A DNA stretch of 64,000 bases, taken from assembly GCF_003399765.1 (NCBI RefSeq), contig NZ_NFZV01000019.1, forward strand, positions 29,370 to 93,369, given 5' to 3'. The stretch comes from Alkalilimnicola ehrlichii (GTDB lineage Bacteria; Pseudomonadota; Gammaproteobacteria; Nitrococcales; AK92). The notes beneath the pieces were generated by a model that saw only the letters and a list, made by a program, of their open reading frames with translations, was not told where the DNA came from and searched no databases. Shown here piece after piece: positions 46,383 through 56,815 of the stretch (the first letter of the stretch is position 1; the number at the start of each line of letters is the position of its first letter). Both the position numbers and the translations under genes were made by a program.

Positions 46383-48170
46383 ATGCAGAAGAATCGTTTG
46401 ACGGCGGCCATGATCCTGGCCGGCGCCGTACCGTTTACAGCTTTTGCCGAACAGCAGCTTGAACCTGTCGTCGTAACGCCGGGCCGAACGGCTCAGACGA
46501 TGGACGAGTCGTTAGCGGCAGTTTCCGTCATTACGCGCGAAGATATTGAGCGCATTCAACCCCCGACCCTCACCGAATTACTTCGGCTACAACCTGGTAT
46601 CGATGTCGTACGCAGCGGCAGTTTCGGCACCAACACCAGCGTGTTTCTACGCGGCACGAACTCAAATCACACTCTGGTATTGATCGACGGTGTGCGCGCC
46701 AGCTCCGCCACAACGGGTCAGTTTGCCTGGGAAAGTGTGGACCCCGCTCAAATTGAACGAATCGAAATCGTCCGAGGTCCTCGTGCAGCTCTGTACGGTT
46801 CGGAAGCCATTGGCGGCGTTATTCAGATCTTTACCCGCGAACCGCAAGGCATTACGGCTCGTGCCGAATACGGTTCCTTTAACACGCGGAGAGTCGACGT
46901 CGGCTACGGCGGAGGGGACACCATCCGCTACCACATAAACGGTTCCTGGGTAGATACCGACGGCTTTCCGCCACAACGAAGCGACACAGAAGATCGCGGT
47001 TATACCAATCGTAGCGTAAATGGCGGGATCACGGCCCCGCTTTGGGGCGAAGCCACCGCCTCCCTCACCGGCTGGGTGTCTCAAGGCGATTTGGAATTTT
47101 CTAACGGCGAACAAGAAACCGAGAATCGAGCGATTAACTTCCGATTCGAAGATCAACTAATGACTAATTGGTTTCACAGCCTGCAAATCAGCTATGCGCT
47201 TGACGAGTTGACTACAGCCGGGGCACAGCGCAACAAAATAACCACCCACCGTCGTTCTATCGACTGGCAGAACAACTTCGCCCTAACCGACCGCCAAATG
47301 ATCATCTCGGGCGTAAACTATTATAAAGACCATGGTAGAAACCGTAACCTCGCGGCGGGTGTGCTTGACTTTGACGAATCCGCTAGTAACTACGGGATCT
47401 TCGCAAGCTACTTAGGAAACTTTGACTTCGCCACCTTCGAAGTCAGCGCCCGTCATGACGACCACGAAGAATTCGGCGGCGAGACGACCGGCAGCACAGC
47501 TATCGGTATCCCTATTGCTCCAAACACCCAGCTAAGGCTTTCCTATGGCACAGCCTTCAAGGCACCGACGCTAAACAACCTGTATCACCCCGGCTTCGGT
47601 GGTTTTTGGGGCGGGAACCTTGATCTGGAACCGGAGCGCTCCCGTAGCATTGAAGCCGGCCTCGAACACCGTTACCTCGACCAACGTTTCTCAATATCTG
47701 TCTTCGATACCGAAGTGGACAATCTCATCCAATACGCCGGCGAAAACAGTCAGGCTATTAATGTAGATGAGGCGAGAATTCGAGGCTTCGAGTTCGAGTA
47801 TGACCTGTATCGAGGCGACTGGACGTATCGCGCCAACCTAACCATGCAACGAGCGCGAGACCTCAGCGACGACAGCCGCCTAGCCCGGCGGCCGGACGAA
47901 AAACTAACCCTGATGGCGGGCTACAACTTCGACTTTGGCCTGAATCTGAATCTGGAGACCTTGTTGGTAGGTTCACGCGTAGATGATGAGGGAGATATTC
48001 CAGGCTATGGGCTAACCAATATCACCGCGCGCTACAACCTCGGCCGAGGCATCAGTGTTGAAGGCCGTATAGAAAACGTGTTCGACAAAGATTACGAGTT
48101 AGCTAGCAATTACAACACTCCCGGCCGCTCCTACTTCGCCGGCATTCGCTACCAACCAGGGACTAATTAA
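46383..48170 (+). CDS. btuB: TonB-dependent vitamin B12 receptor BtuB
   Basis: 595 aa. Signal peptide MQKNRLTAAMILAGAVPFTAFA; TonB box-like EPVVVTPGRTAQT; plug domain with LRGTNSNHTLVLIDGVRAS and VRGPRAALYGSEAIGGVIQIFT; 22-strand barrel ending GRSYFAGIRYQPG. Takes up cobalamin across the outer membrane with TonB energy. Controlled by the riboswitch at 46041-46230. Start ATG 46383 after GGGGGA. The next gene starts 2 bases after its stop. Confidence 0.93.
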   Translation: MQKNRLTAAMILAGAVPFTAFAEQQLEPVVVTPGRTAQTMDESLAAVSVITREDIERIQPPTLTELLRLQPGIDVVRSGSFGTNTSVFLRGTNSNHTLVLIDGVRASSATTGQFAWESVDPAQIERIEIVRGPRAALYGSEAIGGVIQIFTREPQGITARAEYGSFNTRRVDVGYGGGDTIRYHINGSWVDTDGFPPQRSDTEDRGYTNRSVNGGITAPLWGEATASLTGWVSQGDLEFSNGEQETENRAINFRFEDQLMTNWFHSLQISYALDELTTAGAQRNKITTHRRSIDWQNNFALTDRQMIISGVNYYKDHGRNRNLAAGVLDFDESASNYGIFASYLGNFDFATFEVSARHDDHEEFGGETTGSTAIGIPIAPNTQLRLSYGTAFKAPTLNNLYHPGFGGFWGGNLDLEPERSRSIEAGLEHRYLDQRFSISVFDTEVDNLIQYAGENSQAINVDEARIRGFEFEYDLYRGDWTYRANLTMQRARDLSDDSRLARRPDEKLTLMAGYNFDFGLNLNLETLLVGSRVDDEGDIPGYGLTNITARYNLGRGISVEGRIENVFDKDYELASNYNTPGRSYFAGIRYQPGTN

Positions 48171-48172
48171 TA

Positions 48173-51100
48173 ATGACTACGCTGAGCAGACTGGTAAGCG
48201 TCTCGGCAAGCCGCGCTCTAATCGGCTTTAGCCTGTTGATCCTATTGCTGTGCTCGATGAACGCTACTGCCGCCACCCTGTTCGGCGTGGTATCGGAGCG
48301 TTCGGCACCGGAACTGGCGGCGGGCGCGGACCGCTTTCTTCAGGCCCACCCGGAGCATACGCTGATTCTGCGCACGCCCGAGCAACTGGAGAAACTCAGC
48401 GACAGCGAGCTGGCCGCGCTTTGGCAAGACGCCGACGCGGTCTTGCTCACCGCCGTGTTCGGCGACACGGCCGCCCGCTTGTCGCGTCTGCTCAGCGAAC
48501 ATCCTCCCGCCGGCGATACCCTCATCGCCGTCCACAGCGATCAAAACCTGATTCAACGCTCAACCCACCGGGGTCGAGCGTTGCTCTCTGCAATCGATCA
48601 GGACACCTTGCGCGATTTCAGTCGCAGCCCGGCCACCGAAGAAGAAACCGAGCGGCAACTGGCCGAGCAGCTTGCCGCCTACCCCGAGCAAGCCTTCTGG
48701 CTCACCGCGCGCGCCTACTGGGGCGGTCGCGGTAGCGAAAACCTCGCCAACCTCATCGCCTGGCTACTGCAAGACGCCGCGCCGGAGCTGGAGCCTATCG
48801 CCCCCGCACCGCAAACACCCGTCCGCTTCCTGCACCAGGGCACCCCTGTGGCGCTGGATGCCCTGCCGGCGGATGCGCGCTTCGTTGCCCTGCTCGATCA
48901 CCACACCGGCGATCGCAGCGGCGACCGCGAGCTGCACGAGCAACTCTGCCAAGCGCTAGCGAACCACGACCTAAACTGCCTCAGCGTCCTCGCCCGCTGG
49001 GGCGAGCCCAGCGTCGCCGCACTGGCCGCGCTGCAAACCCTCGCCGATAGCGGTCAACTGGCCGCCGTCCTGTCGCTGCAAGACTTCGTCGTCGGCGGCG
49101 GCGACGGTCGCGAGGCAGCCACCGCTAACTTAGCGCGCCTCGACGTGCCCGTCCTTAAAGGTATTCGACTGGCCGACCGCACCGAAACGCAATGGCGCTT
49201 GTCCGAAGACGGCATGCCGTGGGACACCACCTACTACCAAGTCGCCATGCCGGAGCTACAGGGCATCTCCCAGCCCATGCTGTTAGCAGCCGTTACCGCA
49301 GCTCGTCGACACGCGGCGACCGGCCTCGATCTGCGCTTGAGCCGGCCCATCGCGGCGCAAATCGACGCCACTGCCGCCCGCCTGGCCCGCTGGGCGGCTT
49401 TGCAAGATAAAGACAACAGCGATAAAAGAGTCGCCATCGTCTACTACAACCACCCGCCCGGGCGGCACAACATCGGCGCCGACAACCTCGATGTCGCGGC
49501 CTCTTTGTGGGAACTACTGCACGCCTTACAGGCCGCCGGTTACCAAACCGGCGAATTGCCGGATTCGCCGGCCGCTTTGCTTGATCTCATTCAGCAACAA
49601 GGCGTGAACCTGCCGGAAGATCGCGGCCAGCTCGCCGAGATGGCGCCGCTCGTCGCCCAATTGAGCGCCGAGGACTACGAGCGCTGGTTTAACCAGCTGC
49701 CGCCCGCCGTTCGACAGGAAGTCGTCGCCGGCCCCTTAGGCTATCTCGACCAGCGGATGCGAGACGCCATCGCCCTCGGCGAACCGGAAATCGGCAAGGC
49801 TTTACTCGATCGCATTCATCACGACCTCGAACACATGCTCGAAGGCGTCGACCACCCCGCCCGCGAGCGCGCCATCCGCCTGCTCGATCAGCTCGACGCG
49901 CACTACGCCGACCTCCTGCGCGCCGAAACCGAGGACTGGGAGTACGCCGACCAACTCCGCCGCGCGCTTTTGGATATCGGCATCGAGGGGCTACGCGGCT
50001 GGGGCGAGGCTCCCGGCCGCGTCATGGTGCACGATAACGCCATGCTCTTCCCCGGCATTACCTTCGGCAATATCTTCATCGGCCCGCAACCGCCGCGCGG
50101 CTGGGAGATCGACGAGGAATTACTGCACGCCAATACCTCCATCGCCCCGCCGCATCAGTACCTCGGCTTTTATCACTGGCTGCGTGACAGCTTCCAGGCC
50201 GATGCCGTCATGCACCTGGGGCGTCACTCCACGGCGGAGTTTTTGCCGCGCAAACGGCTGGGGCTCGCAACGGACGACTTCCCGGCCGTGGTCGCCGGCG
50301 ACTTACCGAACATCTACCCCTACATCGTCGACGGCGTCGGCGAAGGCATCCAGGCCAAGCGCCGCGGCCATGGCGTCATCATCAGCCACCTGACCCCGCC
50401 GCTGACCGCCACCCCTTTATACGACCGGCTGCTGGAACTGCGCCAACTGATCGAAAGCTACGAAGCCGCCAGCGGCCAACCGAACAGCCCGATCCGGGCC
50501 CGCGCCGTGGCCGAGATCTACGAGCAGATCGAGCAGCTGGAAATGAAGGAAGAACTGGAAGCCTTCATGGCCGAAGATCTTGCCATCCGCGGCCAAAGCC
50601 TGGACGAAATCGACAGCCACTTACTGGTGCACGAAGTCGGCCATTACCTCACCGAACTACAAGAACAGTTCATGCCGCACGGCTTGCACGTTCTCGGCCG
50701 GGATTGGGACGAAGCGCGTATTGAGCTGATGATCGACTCGCTCGGCCAGCCCGAGTACCGCGACAAACTGGCCGCCTCGCCGGCCGCCGAAATGGCCGCC
50801 GTGCTGGCCGGCCTGGAAGGCCGCTTCGTCGAACCTGGCATCGGCAACGACCCCATCCGCTCGCCGGAAGCGCTACCTACCGGCCGCAATTTCCATGCGC
50901 TGGACGGCAGCGTGCTGCCGACCCGCATCGGCTATCAGCTCGGCGTCGAACTGGGCGATAAGGCCCGCACCGACGGCAAAAGCCGCGACGGCCGCAGCGA
51001 GGCGGTCGTGCTGTGGGCGTCCGACACCGTCCGCGACGAAGGCGCCATGGTCGCCTTCGGCCTGGACCTGCTCGGCGTGCGGCCGGTGTGGAACGCGCGC

Positions 51101-52458
51101 GGCATCGTCCGCGGGCTAGAGCGGGTGGAGCTGGACGACGAGCGCGTGCGCCGCGATACCGTCTTCAGCACCTCCGGCCTGTTCCGCGATCTCTACCCGG
51201 ACCTCCTGGTCTGGCTCGACCGCGCCGTGCTGCTTGCCCTCGACGGCGCCAGCGAAACCATTCGCGCCGAACACCCCGAACTGGCCCCGGCGCTGGACGC
51301 CGCCTTACAGCCCTTAGGCGAACACCGCGCCCCAGGCAATGAGCCTCTAAGCCGCAACCGCGTCGCCGCCAACTGGGTCGTGGACGCCCAAGCCCTGATC
51401 GCCGAGGGCAGCGACCCGGCCGCGCCGGCCGCCAAGCCGGCCTGCGCATCTTCGGCACCGCGCCCGGCGCCTATGGGGCCGGCATTAACCGCTTAGTCGA
51501 GCGTTCCGGCAGCTGGGAAGACCGCTCCGAAGTCGCCCGCGCCTACATGCAGCGGATGGGCCACGCCTACGGCATCGAACGCCATGGCGAAGCCGCGCAC
51601 CACCGCTTCAAGGCCAACCTCACCCGCGTCGAAAACACCTACCTCGGCCGCGCCAGCAACCTATACGGCTTGCTCGACAACAACGACGCCTTCGACTTCC
51701 TCGGCGGCCTGAGCCTAGCAGTAGAGACGCTGACCGGCGAGGTACCGAACAACAACGTCATCCACCACGCCGACCCAAGAAACGCCCGCATGCAACCGCT
51801 GGTGACCGCCGCCATGCAGGAACTACGCGGCCGTTATCTCAACCCCGAATGGCTGCAAGCCCTGATGGCCCACGACTACGCCGGGGCCCGCAGCATGGGC
51901 AGCGACTTCATGGAATACCTCTGGGGCTGGCAGGTCACCAACCCGGACGTTGTCCGCAGCTGGGTCTGGGACGAGGTCAAACGCATTTACCTTGACGACG
52001 GCCACAACCTGGGCTTGGATGAGTTCCTCGCCCAAGGTCACAACGTGCACGTAAAGACCAACATGCAAGCCATCCTGCTGGTCGCCGCCCACAAGGAATT
52101 CTGGGACGCCGACGGCGAAACGCTGGCCGAGCTGGGCGCCGAATTCGCCGATTTGATCGCCGAACACGGCTTGCCCGGCAGCGGCCACACCCGGCCCGAC
52201 CACCCGATGCTGGAATGGCTGAAGGAGCATCACCTGGACGAAGCCCGGGCCGCGAACCTCAGCGCCGTGCAGGAAGCCGCCCTCGGCCCGCCCACGGCGG
52301 CGGAAGCCGAGGCTGCCCCCACCCGCATCGCCGAGCTAGAGAAAGCCAGCGAGGCCAGCGAAAGCGATGGCGCCGGCACACCCCTGCTATGGTTATTGTT
52401 TGCCCTCTTGGCCGTCGTCATGCTCGGCGGGCTTATCAAGGGCTTACGCAGCAGGTAA
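48173..52458 (+). CDS. Membrane-anchored CobN/HmuS-like chelatase-family protein (frame broken)
   Basis: About 1428 aa reconstructed. N-terminal signal peptide (RALIGFSLLILLLCSMNATAA region), long CobN-type body (IVYYNHPPGRHNIGADNLD, LFPGITFGNIFIGPQPPRGW, DAVMHLGRHSTAEFLPRK, LGVRPVWNARG, LRIFGTAPGAYGAGINRL, NLYGLLDNNDAFDFLGGL), then a C-terminal membrane helix (LLWLLFALLAVVMLGGLI) followed by Lys/Arg. This places the body in the periplasm. The frame breaks near 51430-51440; one base restores GLRIFGTAPGAYG. CobN proper is a cytosolic Mg/Co-chelatase subunit needing CobS and CobT, both absent here. Sits between btuB and an ExbB/DUF2149 pair. Confidence 0.85.
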
Positions 52459-52464
52459 GGGCTT

Positions 52465-52932
52465 ATGTTCGACAGCGGCTTAATCGTTATCCTCAACCAG
52501 TTCGTCGGTTGGCTTTTGCAGCCGGTGCTGATCGCCTTGAGTGGCGTTGTGCTGCTCGCAGTGTGGGAAATCGGCCTGGCGGTCGGCGAGCGCGCGGTAG
52601 GGCTTAAACGCCTGCAGGCCGGGGCGGATAGCGCGGCGGTCGAGCGCATGGGCCGCCGCCGCATCGAACGCGCCGACCTGATTGCCCGGATCGGCCCGAT
52701 GCTGGGGCTGATGGGCACCTTGATCCCGCTCGGGCCCGGCCTGGCGGCACTGGGTCGCGGCGAGCTGGAGGTACTAGCGCAAGCCCTGACGGTCGCCTTC
52801 GACACGACCGTGCTAGGCTTACTGGCCGGCATCGTCGGCTTCCTACTCGGCCGCTTACGCCGGCGCTGGTACGATCAAGTGCTCGACGCCCTGGAAACCG
52901 ATACGGACGCCACCGCCCATGCCGCGGCGTAA
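52465..52932 (+). CDS. MotA/TolQ/ExbB-like proton-channel protein
   Basis: 155 aa with two to three membrane helices. LIARIGPMLGLMGTLIPLGPGLAAL and LTVAFDTTVLGLLAGIVGFLLGRL match the MotA/TolQ/ExbB channel helices, including the conserved Thr/Gly region. Shorter than ExbB. It starts 7 bases after the CobN-like gene and overlaps the DUF2149 gene by 14 bases. Likely forms a proton-driven complex with DUF2149 that energises the CobN-like protein or BtuB. Start ATG 52465 after TAAGGG. Confidence 0.85.
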   Translation: MFDSGLIVILNQFVGWLLQPVLIALSGVVLLAVWEIGLAVGERAVGLKRLQAGADSAAVERMGRRRIERADLIARIGPMLGLMGTLIPLGPGLAALGRGELEVLAQALTVAFDTTVLGLLAGIVGFLLGRLRRRWYDQVLDALETDTDATAHAAA

Positions 52933-53230
52933 CCTGCTCGCCAGCCGTTTCGACCGCGAGGCCGAGGAACCGCTCGGCCCGCTGGCGAACCTTTTGGACA
53001 TCATGCTGGTATTCGCCTGCGGGCTGATTGTCGCCTTGCTCGCCATGAGCCAGGACCTGCAAGAACATTTTCGCGAGGACAGCGGCCAGACCGTGGAAGC
53101 CGGGCGCGAACTGCCCGAGCTACCGGAAGGCCTTGGCGAGCAGGGGCAAGGCTACAAGCCGATGGGCCGGGTCTACCAAGACCCGCGCACCGGCAAACTG
53201 ATACTCATCGGAGAAGACAATGACAACTGA
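52919..53230 (+). CDS. DUF2149 membrane protein, ExbD-like partner
   Basis: 103 aa, one N-terminal membrane helix (LLDIMLVFACGLIVALLAMS) after a short cytosolic segment RNLLASRFDREAEEPLGPLAN, then a periplasmic tail with GYKPMGRVYQDPRTGKLILI. This matches DUF2149 proteins that accompany MotA/TolQ and CobN-like genes, and are thought to fill an ExbD-like role. The conserved Asp in LLDIML could be the proton-relay residue, as in ExbD. Overlaps neighbours on both sides, so tightly coupled. Confidence 0.82.
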   Translation: MPRRNLLASRFDREAEEPLGPLANLLDIMLVFACGLIVALLAMSQDLQEHFREDSGQTVEAGRELPELPEGLGEQGQGYKPMGRVYQDPRTGKLILIGEDNDN

Positions 53231-53816
53231 CGCCGACTACCAGCGCCAGGCAGCGCGCAAAAAACGCATCATCGACGCCCGCATCGAAAAAGCCCAGGAA
53301 GAACGCGGCGTGCTGGTGGTCAATACCGGCCACGGCAAAGGCAAATCCACCGCCGGCTTCGGCATGGTGGCCCGCGCGCTGGGGCACGACATGCGCATCG
53401 GTGTCGTCCAGTTCATCAAAGGCGCCTTCAGCACCGGCGAAGAGGCCTTCTTCCGCCGCTTTCCGGAAGTGGATTACCACGTCATGGGCGAAGGCTTTAC
53501 CTGGGAGACGCAGAATCGCGAGCGCGACATCGCCGCCGCCGAGGCCGCCTGGGCGCAAGCGGCAAAAATGCTCGGCGATGCCCGCTACGATTTCGTCCTG
53601 CTCGATGAGCTGAACATCGTCCTAAACAAACAATACCTACCGGTAGCAACCGTACTGGAGACGCTACAGGCCCGCCCGCCGATGCAGCACGTCTGCATCA
53701 CCGGCCGCCACGCACCGGAGGCGCTACTGGACTATGCCGACACCGTCACCTGGATGGAACTGCGCAAACACGCCTTCAAAGCCGGCGTAAAAGCCATGAA
53801 AGGCGTCGAACTATGA
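53220..53816 (+). CDS. cobO: Cob(I)yrinic acid a,c-diamide adenosyltransferase CobO/BtuR
   Basis: 198 aa. P-loop VNTGHGKGKSTAGFGMVARALGH near residue 33 binds ATP the wrong way round, as the family does; VVQFIKGAFSTGEE, VLLDELNIVLNKQYLP and HVCITGRHAPEALLDYAD complete the fold. It adds the adenosyl group to cob(I)alamin or precursors. Overlaps DUF2149 by 11 bases and cobB by 4. ATG 53220 follows GGAGAA. Confidence 0.95.
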   Translation: MTTDADYQRQAARKKRIIDARIEKAQEERGVLVVNTGHGKGKSTAGFGMVARALGHDMRIGVVQFIKGAFSTGEEAFFRRFPEVDYHVMGEGFTWETQNRERDIAAAEAAWAQAAKMLGDARYDFVLLDELNIVLNKQYLPVATVLETLQARPPMQHVCITGRHAPEALLDYADTVTWMELRKHAFKAGVKAMKGVEL

Positions 53817-55101
53817 CGCGGCACTGCCCCGCCGTTTTGGTCACCGCCCCCGCCTCCGGCCAGGGCAAGACCACCGTTACCGCCGCGCTGGCGCGCTACC
53901 ACAGCCGCCAAGGCCGCCGCGTGCGCGTATTCAAAACCGGGCCGGACTTTCTCGACCCGATGATTCTCGCCCGCGCCTCCGGCCACCCGGTCTATCAGTT
54001 GGACTTGTACATGGGCGGCGTGGCGCATTGCCGACGCCTGCTCGCCGAAGCCGCCGAAGACGCCGACCTGATCCTGGTCGAGGGCGTTATGGGGCTGTTC
54101 GACGGCGACCCCTCCAGCGCCGATCTGGCCGAGGCCTTTCAAGTGCCGGTGATGCCGGTCATCGACGCCAGCGGCATGGCGCAAACCTTCGCCGCCCTCG
54201 CCCACGGGCTGGCCAACTACCGGCCCGGCTTGCCCTTCGCCGGCGTGGTCGCCAATCGTGTCGGCAGCGCCCGCCACGCCGAACTGCTGCACGAGGGCTT
54301 GGCCGAGGCCACCCCACTGATCGCCGCCCTGCCTCGGCGCGACGAAGTGGAGCTACCGGACCGCCACCTCGGCTTGGTGCAAGCGGAAGAAGTCGAAGAC
54401 CTCGAACAACGCCTGGACGCCGCCGCCGACGCCCTCGCCGAAACCGGCCTCACCCAGCTACCGGCACCAGTGGCCTTCCAACCGGCCGCGGCGGCGAGCT
54501 TGCCGCGCTTGCTCGACGGCGTCCACATCGCCGTGGCCCGAGACGCCGCCTTCGCCTTCCTCTATCCGGCCAATCTCGCTCTGCTGGAACAGCTGGGCGC
54601 AAGGCTGAGCTTTTTCTCGCCACTGGCCGACGAGGCCCCGGTTGACGCCGACGCCGTGTATTTACCCGGCGGCTATCCCGAGTTACACCTGCAACGGCTG
54701 GCCGACAGTCAAACCACGGCGGCCGCCCTGCATGCCCATCATGCGGCCGGCAAGCCGATTCACGCCGAATGCGGCGGCATGCTCTATCTGCTCGACTCGC
54801 TCACCGATGCCAGCGGCCAGCAAGCCGCCATGCTGGGCCTATTATCCGGCGCAGCGGTGATGCGCAAACGGCTGACCGCGCTCGGCATGCAAGGCGTTGC
54901 CTTACCCGCCGGCGAGCTACGCGGGCATAGCTTCCACCACTCGGAGCTGAGCACGCCGCTTACCGCGGCTTATCGGGCAACGAACCCCAACGGCGGCCGC
55001 ACCCAGGAGGCCGTGTACTGCCAAGGGCGGCTGACCGCCTCCTACATTCACTTTTACTTCCCCTCCAACCCGAAGGCCGTCGCGCAGTTATTTTGCCATG
55101 A
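53813..55101 (+). CDS. cobB: Cobyrinic acid a,c-diamide synthase CobB/CbiA
   Basis: About 429 aa. N-terminal P-loop VTAPASGQGKTTVTAALARY and KTGPDFLDPM; C-terminal glutaminase domain with LPGGYPELHLQRL, nucleophile AECGGMLYLLDS and GHSFHHSEL. Amidates the a and c side chains of cobyrinic acid with glutamine and ATP. The open frame runs on to 55453, far past the domain end. One more T in the T4 run 55091-55094 makes AQLFLP and a TGA at 55099, overlapping the next start by ATGA. That end is preferred. The presence of CbiA without ring genes suggests salvage of cobyrinic acid or ring genes elsewhere. Confidence 0.9.
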
Positions 55102-55901
55102 AGCCGGTACTACCCGAACGCATTGTCTGCCTAACCGAAGAGACCACCGAAACGCTTTATCTGCTGGGCGAGGAGCACCGCATTGTCGGAATTTCGGGCT
55201 TTACCGTACGCCCCGCTCGGGCGCGCAAGGAAAAACCCAAGGTCAGTGCCTTCACCAGCGCCAAGATCGACAAGATTCTTGCCCTGGAGCCGGATCTGGT
55301 ACTCGGGTTTTCCGATCTCCAGGCGGATATCGCCGCCGAGTTGATCCGCGCCGGGCTGCCGGTGCATGTGTTCAACCACCGCAGCGTGGCCGAGATTCTG
55401 GGCATGATCCGCACCGTCGGCGCCCTGGTTGGCGCCGAGGCCAAAGCGGATAGCTTGATCGCCGACTTAAGCGCCGGCGTGGAAGCCGTGCGCCAAGCCA
55501 ATGCCGACCTGCCCAAGCCGCGCGTCTTGTTCGAGGAATGGGACGAGCCGCTGATTACCGGCATCGGCTGGGTATCGGAGCTGATCGGGATCGCCGGCGG
55601 CGAGGAATGCTTTCCGGAGCTGGCGGGCAAGTCTTTGGCCAAAGACCGCATCGTCGCCGACCGCGACGAAGTCATCCGCCGCCAGCCGGACATCATCATC
55701 GGCTCCTGGTGCGGTAAGCGCTTTCGCCCGGAGCAGGTCGCCGAACGGCCCGGCTGGCAGACGATCCCTGCGGTTGCCAACCACTGCCTTTACGAAATCA
55801 AATCCTGCGATATTCTCCAACCAGGACCTGCCGCGCTCACGGATGGCTTACGGCAACTCGCAATGCTTATTAGATCCTGGGCGGAGAAAAAACAAAAATG
55901 A
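55098..55901 (+). CDS. BtuF-like cobalamin-binding protein without signal peptide
   Basis: 267 aa, periplasmic-binding-protein fold of the BtuF/FecB class: RIVCLTEETTETLYLLGEEHRIVGISGF at the start, AFTSAKIDKILALEPDLVLGF, then VLFEEWDEPLITGIGWVSELIGIAGGEECF. No hydrophobic leader precedes the fold and the start overlaps cobB by 4 bases, so it should stay in the cytosol. It may bind corrinoids inside the cell, or the export signal could be lost. A second BtuF-like gene with a signal peptide lies at 57810-58720. Confidence 0.85.
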   Translation: MKPVLPERIVCLTEETTETLYLLGEEHRIVGISGFTVRPARARKEKPKVSAFTSAKIDKILALEPDLVLGFSDLQADIAAELIRAGLPVHVFNHRSVAEILGMIRTVGALVGAEAKADSLIADLSAGVEAVRQANADLPKPRVLFEEWDEPLITGIGWVSELIGIAGGEECFPELAGKSLAKDRIVADRDEVIRRQPDIIIGSWCGKRFRPEQVAERPGWQTIPAVANHCLYEIKSCDILQPGPAALTDGLRQLAMLIRSWAEKKQK

Positions 55902-56815
55902 TCACGGTCGCCATCATTGTCCTTGCATTAATTCTCGACACCTGGCTGGGCGAGCCGCGCCGCGGCCACCCGTTGATAGCCTTCGGCCATGCCGCCAAAT
56001 GGCTTGACGACCGCCTCAATCACGCCAGCCACAGCCCTTTACGACGCCGTTTGGCAGGCGCCTTAGCGGTCGCGTTGGTGGTCGTCGCCGCAGGCGTCGG
56101 CACCTGGCTGCTGACACGCTTACCGGGGCTTGGAGTCGCGGTGGAAGTCGTGCTGCTGTTTCTCTGCCTCGGCGGCAGTAGCCTCGCTCTGCACGCCCGC
56201 AAAGTCGCCCGCCCTTTGGCCGCCGGCCATCTCGTACCGGCCCGGCGACGGCTGGCGCATATCGTCAGCCGCGACACGGCCGAACTCGACGAACACGGGG
56301 TCGCCGGCGCAACGGTGGAATCCGTGCTGGAGAACGGCAACGACGCCATCTTTGCCACCTTGTTTTGGTTCGTCGTGGCCGGCGCGCCCGGCACCGTCAT
56401 CCACCGCCTGGTGAACACGCTGGACGCCATGTGGGGCTACCGCACCCCCCGCTATCGCTATTTCGGCTGGGCGGCGGCACGGCTCGACGATGCACTCGGC
56501 TACATTCCGGCCCGGCTCACCGCACTCAGCTACGGCCTGGCCGGACGGCTGCGCGGCGCTTGGCAGTGCTGGCGCACGCAAGCCAAAAGCTGGGATAGCC
56601 CCAACGCCGGCCCGGTGATGGCCGCCGGCGCCGGTGCTCTGGGCATCCGTATCGGCGGTCCGAACGACTATCACGGCGAATTGCGCGAGCGGCCCTGGCT
56701 GGGCGAGGGCCGCGCCGCCAAAGCCTTCGACATCGAACGCGCACTGGCCTTGGTAAAACGGGCCGTCGGCGTTTGGTTACTGGTGCTGCTCGCGGGAGGG
56801 TGGTTGCTTGCTTGA
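55898..56815 (+). CDS. cbiB: Adenosylcobinamide-phosphate synthase CbiB/CobD
   Basis: 305 aa membrane protein. ALILDTWLGEPRRGHPLIAFGHAAKWLDDRL is the family N-terminus; IVSRDTAELDEHGVAGATVESVLENGNDAIFATLFWFVVAGAPG, ALDAMWGYRTPRYRYFGWAAARLDD and AGALGIRIGGPNDYHGELRERPWLG are the family core. It attaches aminopropanol phosphate to cobyric acid. Overlaps the BtuF-like gene by 4 bases and cobC by 8. Confidence 0.95.
   Translation: MITVAIIVLALILDTWLGEPRRGHPLIAFGHAAKWLDDRLNHASHSPLRRRLAGALAVALVVVAAGVGTWLLTRLPGLGVAVEVVLLFLCLGGSSLALHARKVARPLAAGHLVPARRRLAHIVSRDTAELDEHGVAGATVESVLENGNDAIFATLFWFVVAGAPGTVIHRLVNTLDAMWGYRTPRYRYFGWAAARLDDALGYIPARLTALSYGLAGRLRGAWQCWRTQAKSWDSPNAGPVMAAGAGALGIRIGGPNDYHGELRERPWLGEGRAAKAFDIERALALVKRAVGVWLLVLLAGGWLLA

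Noticed and set aside
48173..52458. Canonical cobaltochelatase CobN
   Set aside because: No CobS or CobT partner or ring genes here; a signal peptide and C-terminal anchor put it in the periplasm, so HmuS-like is the better description.
55102..55453. C-terminal extension of CobB to 546 residues
   Set aside because: The part past 55101 is antiparallel-free shadow of the BtuF-like gene in another frame; CobB proteins end near 430 residues.
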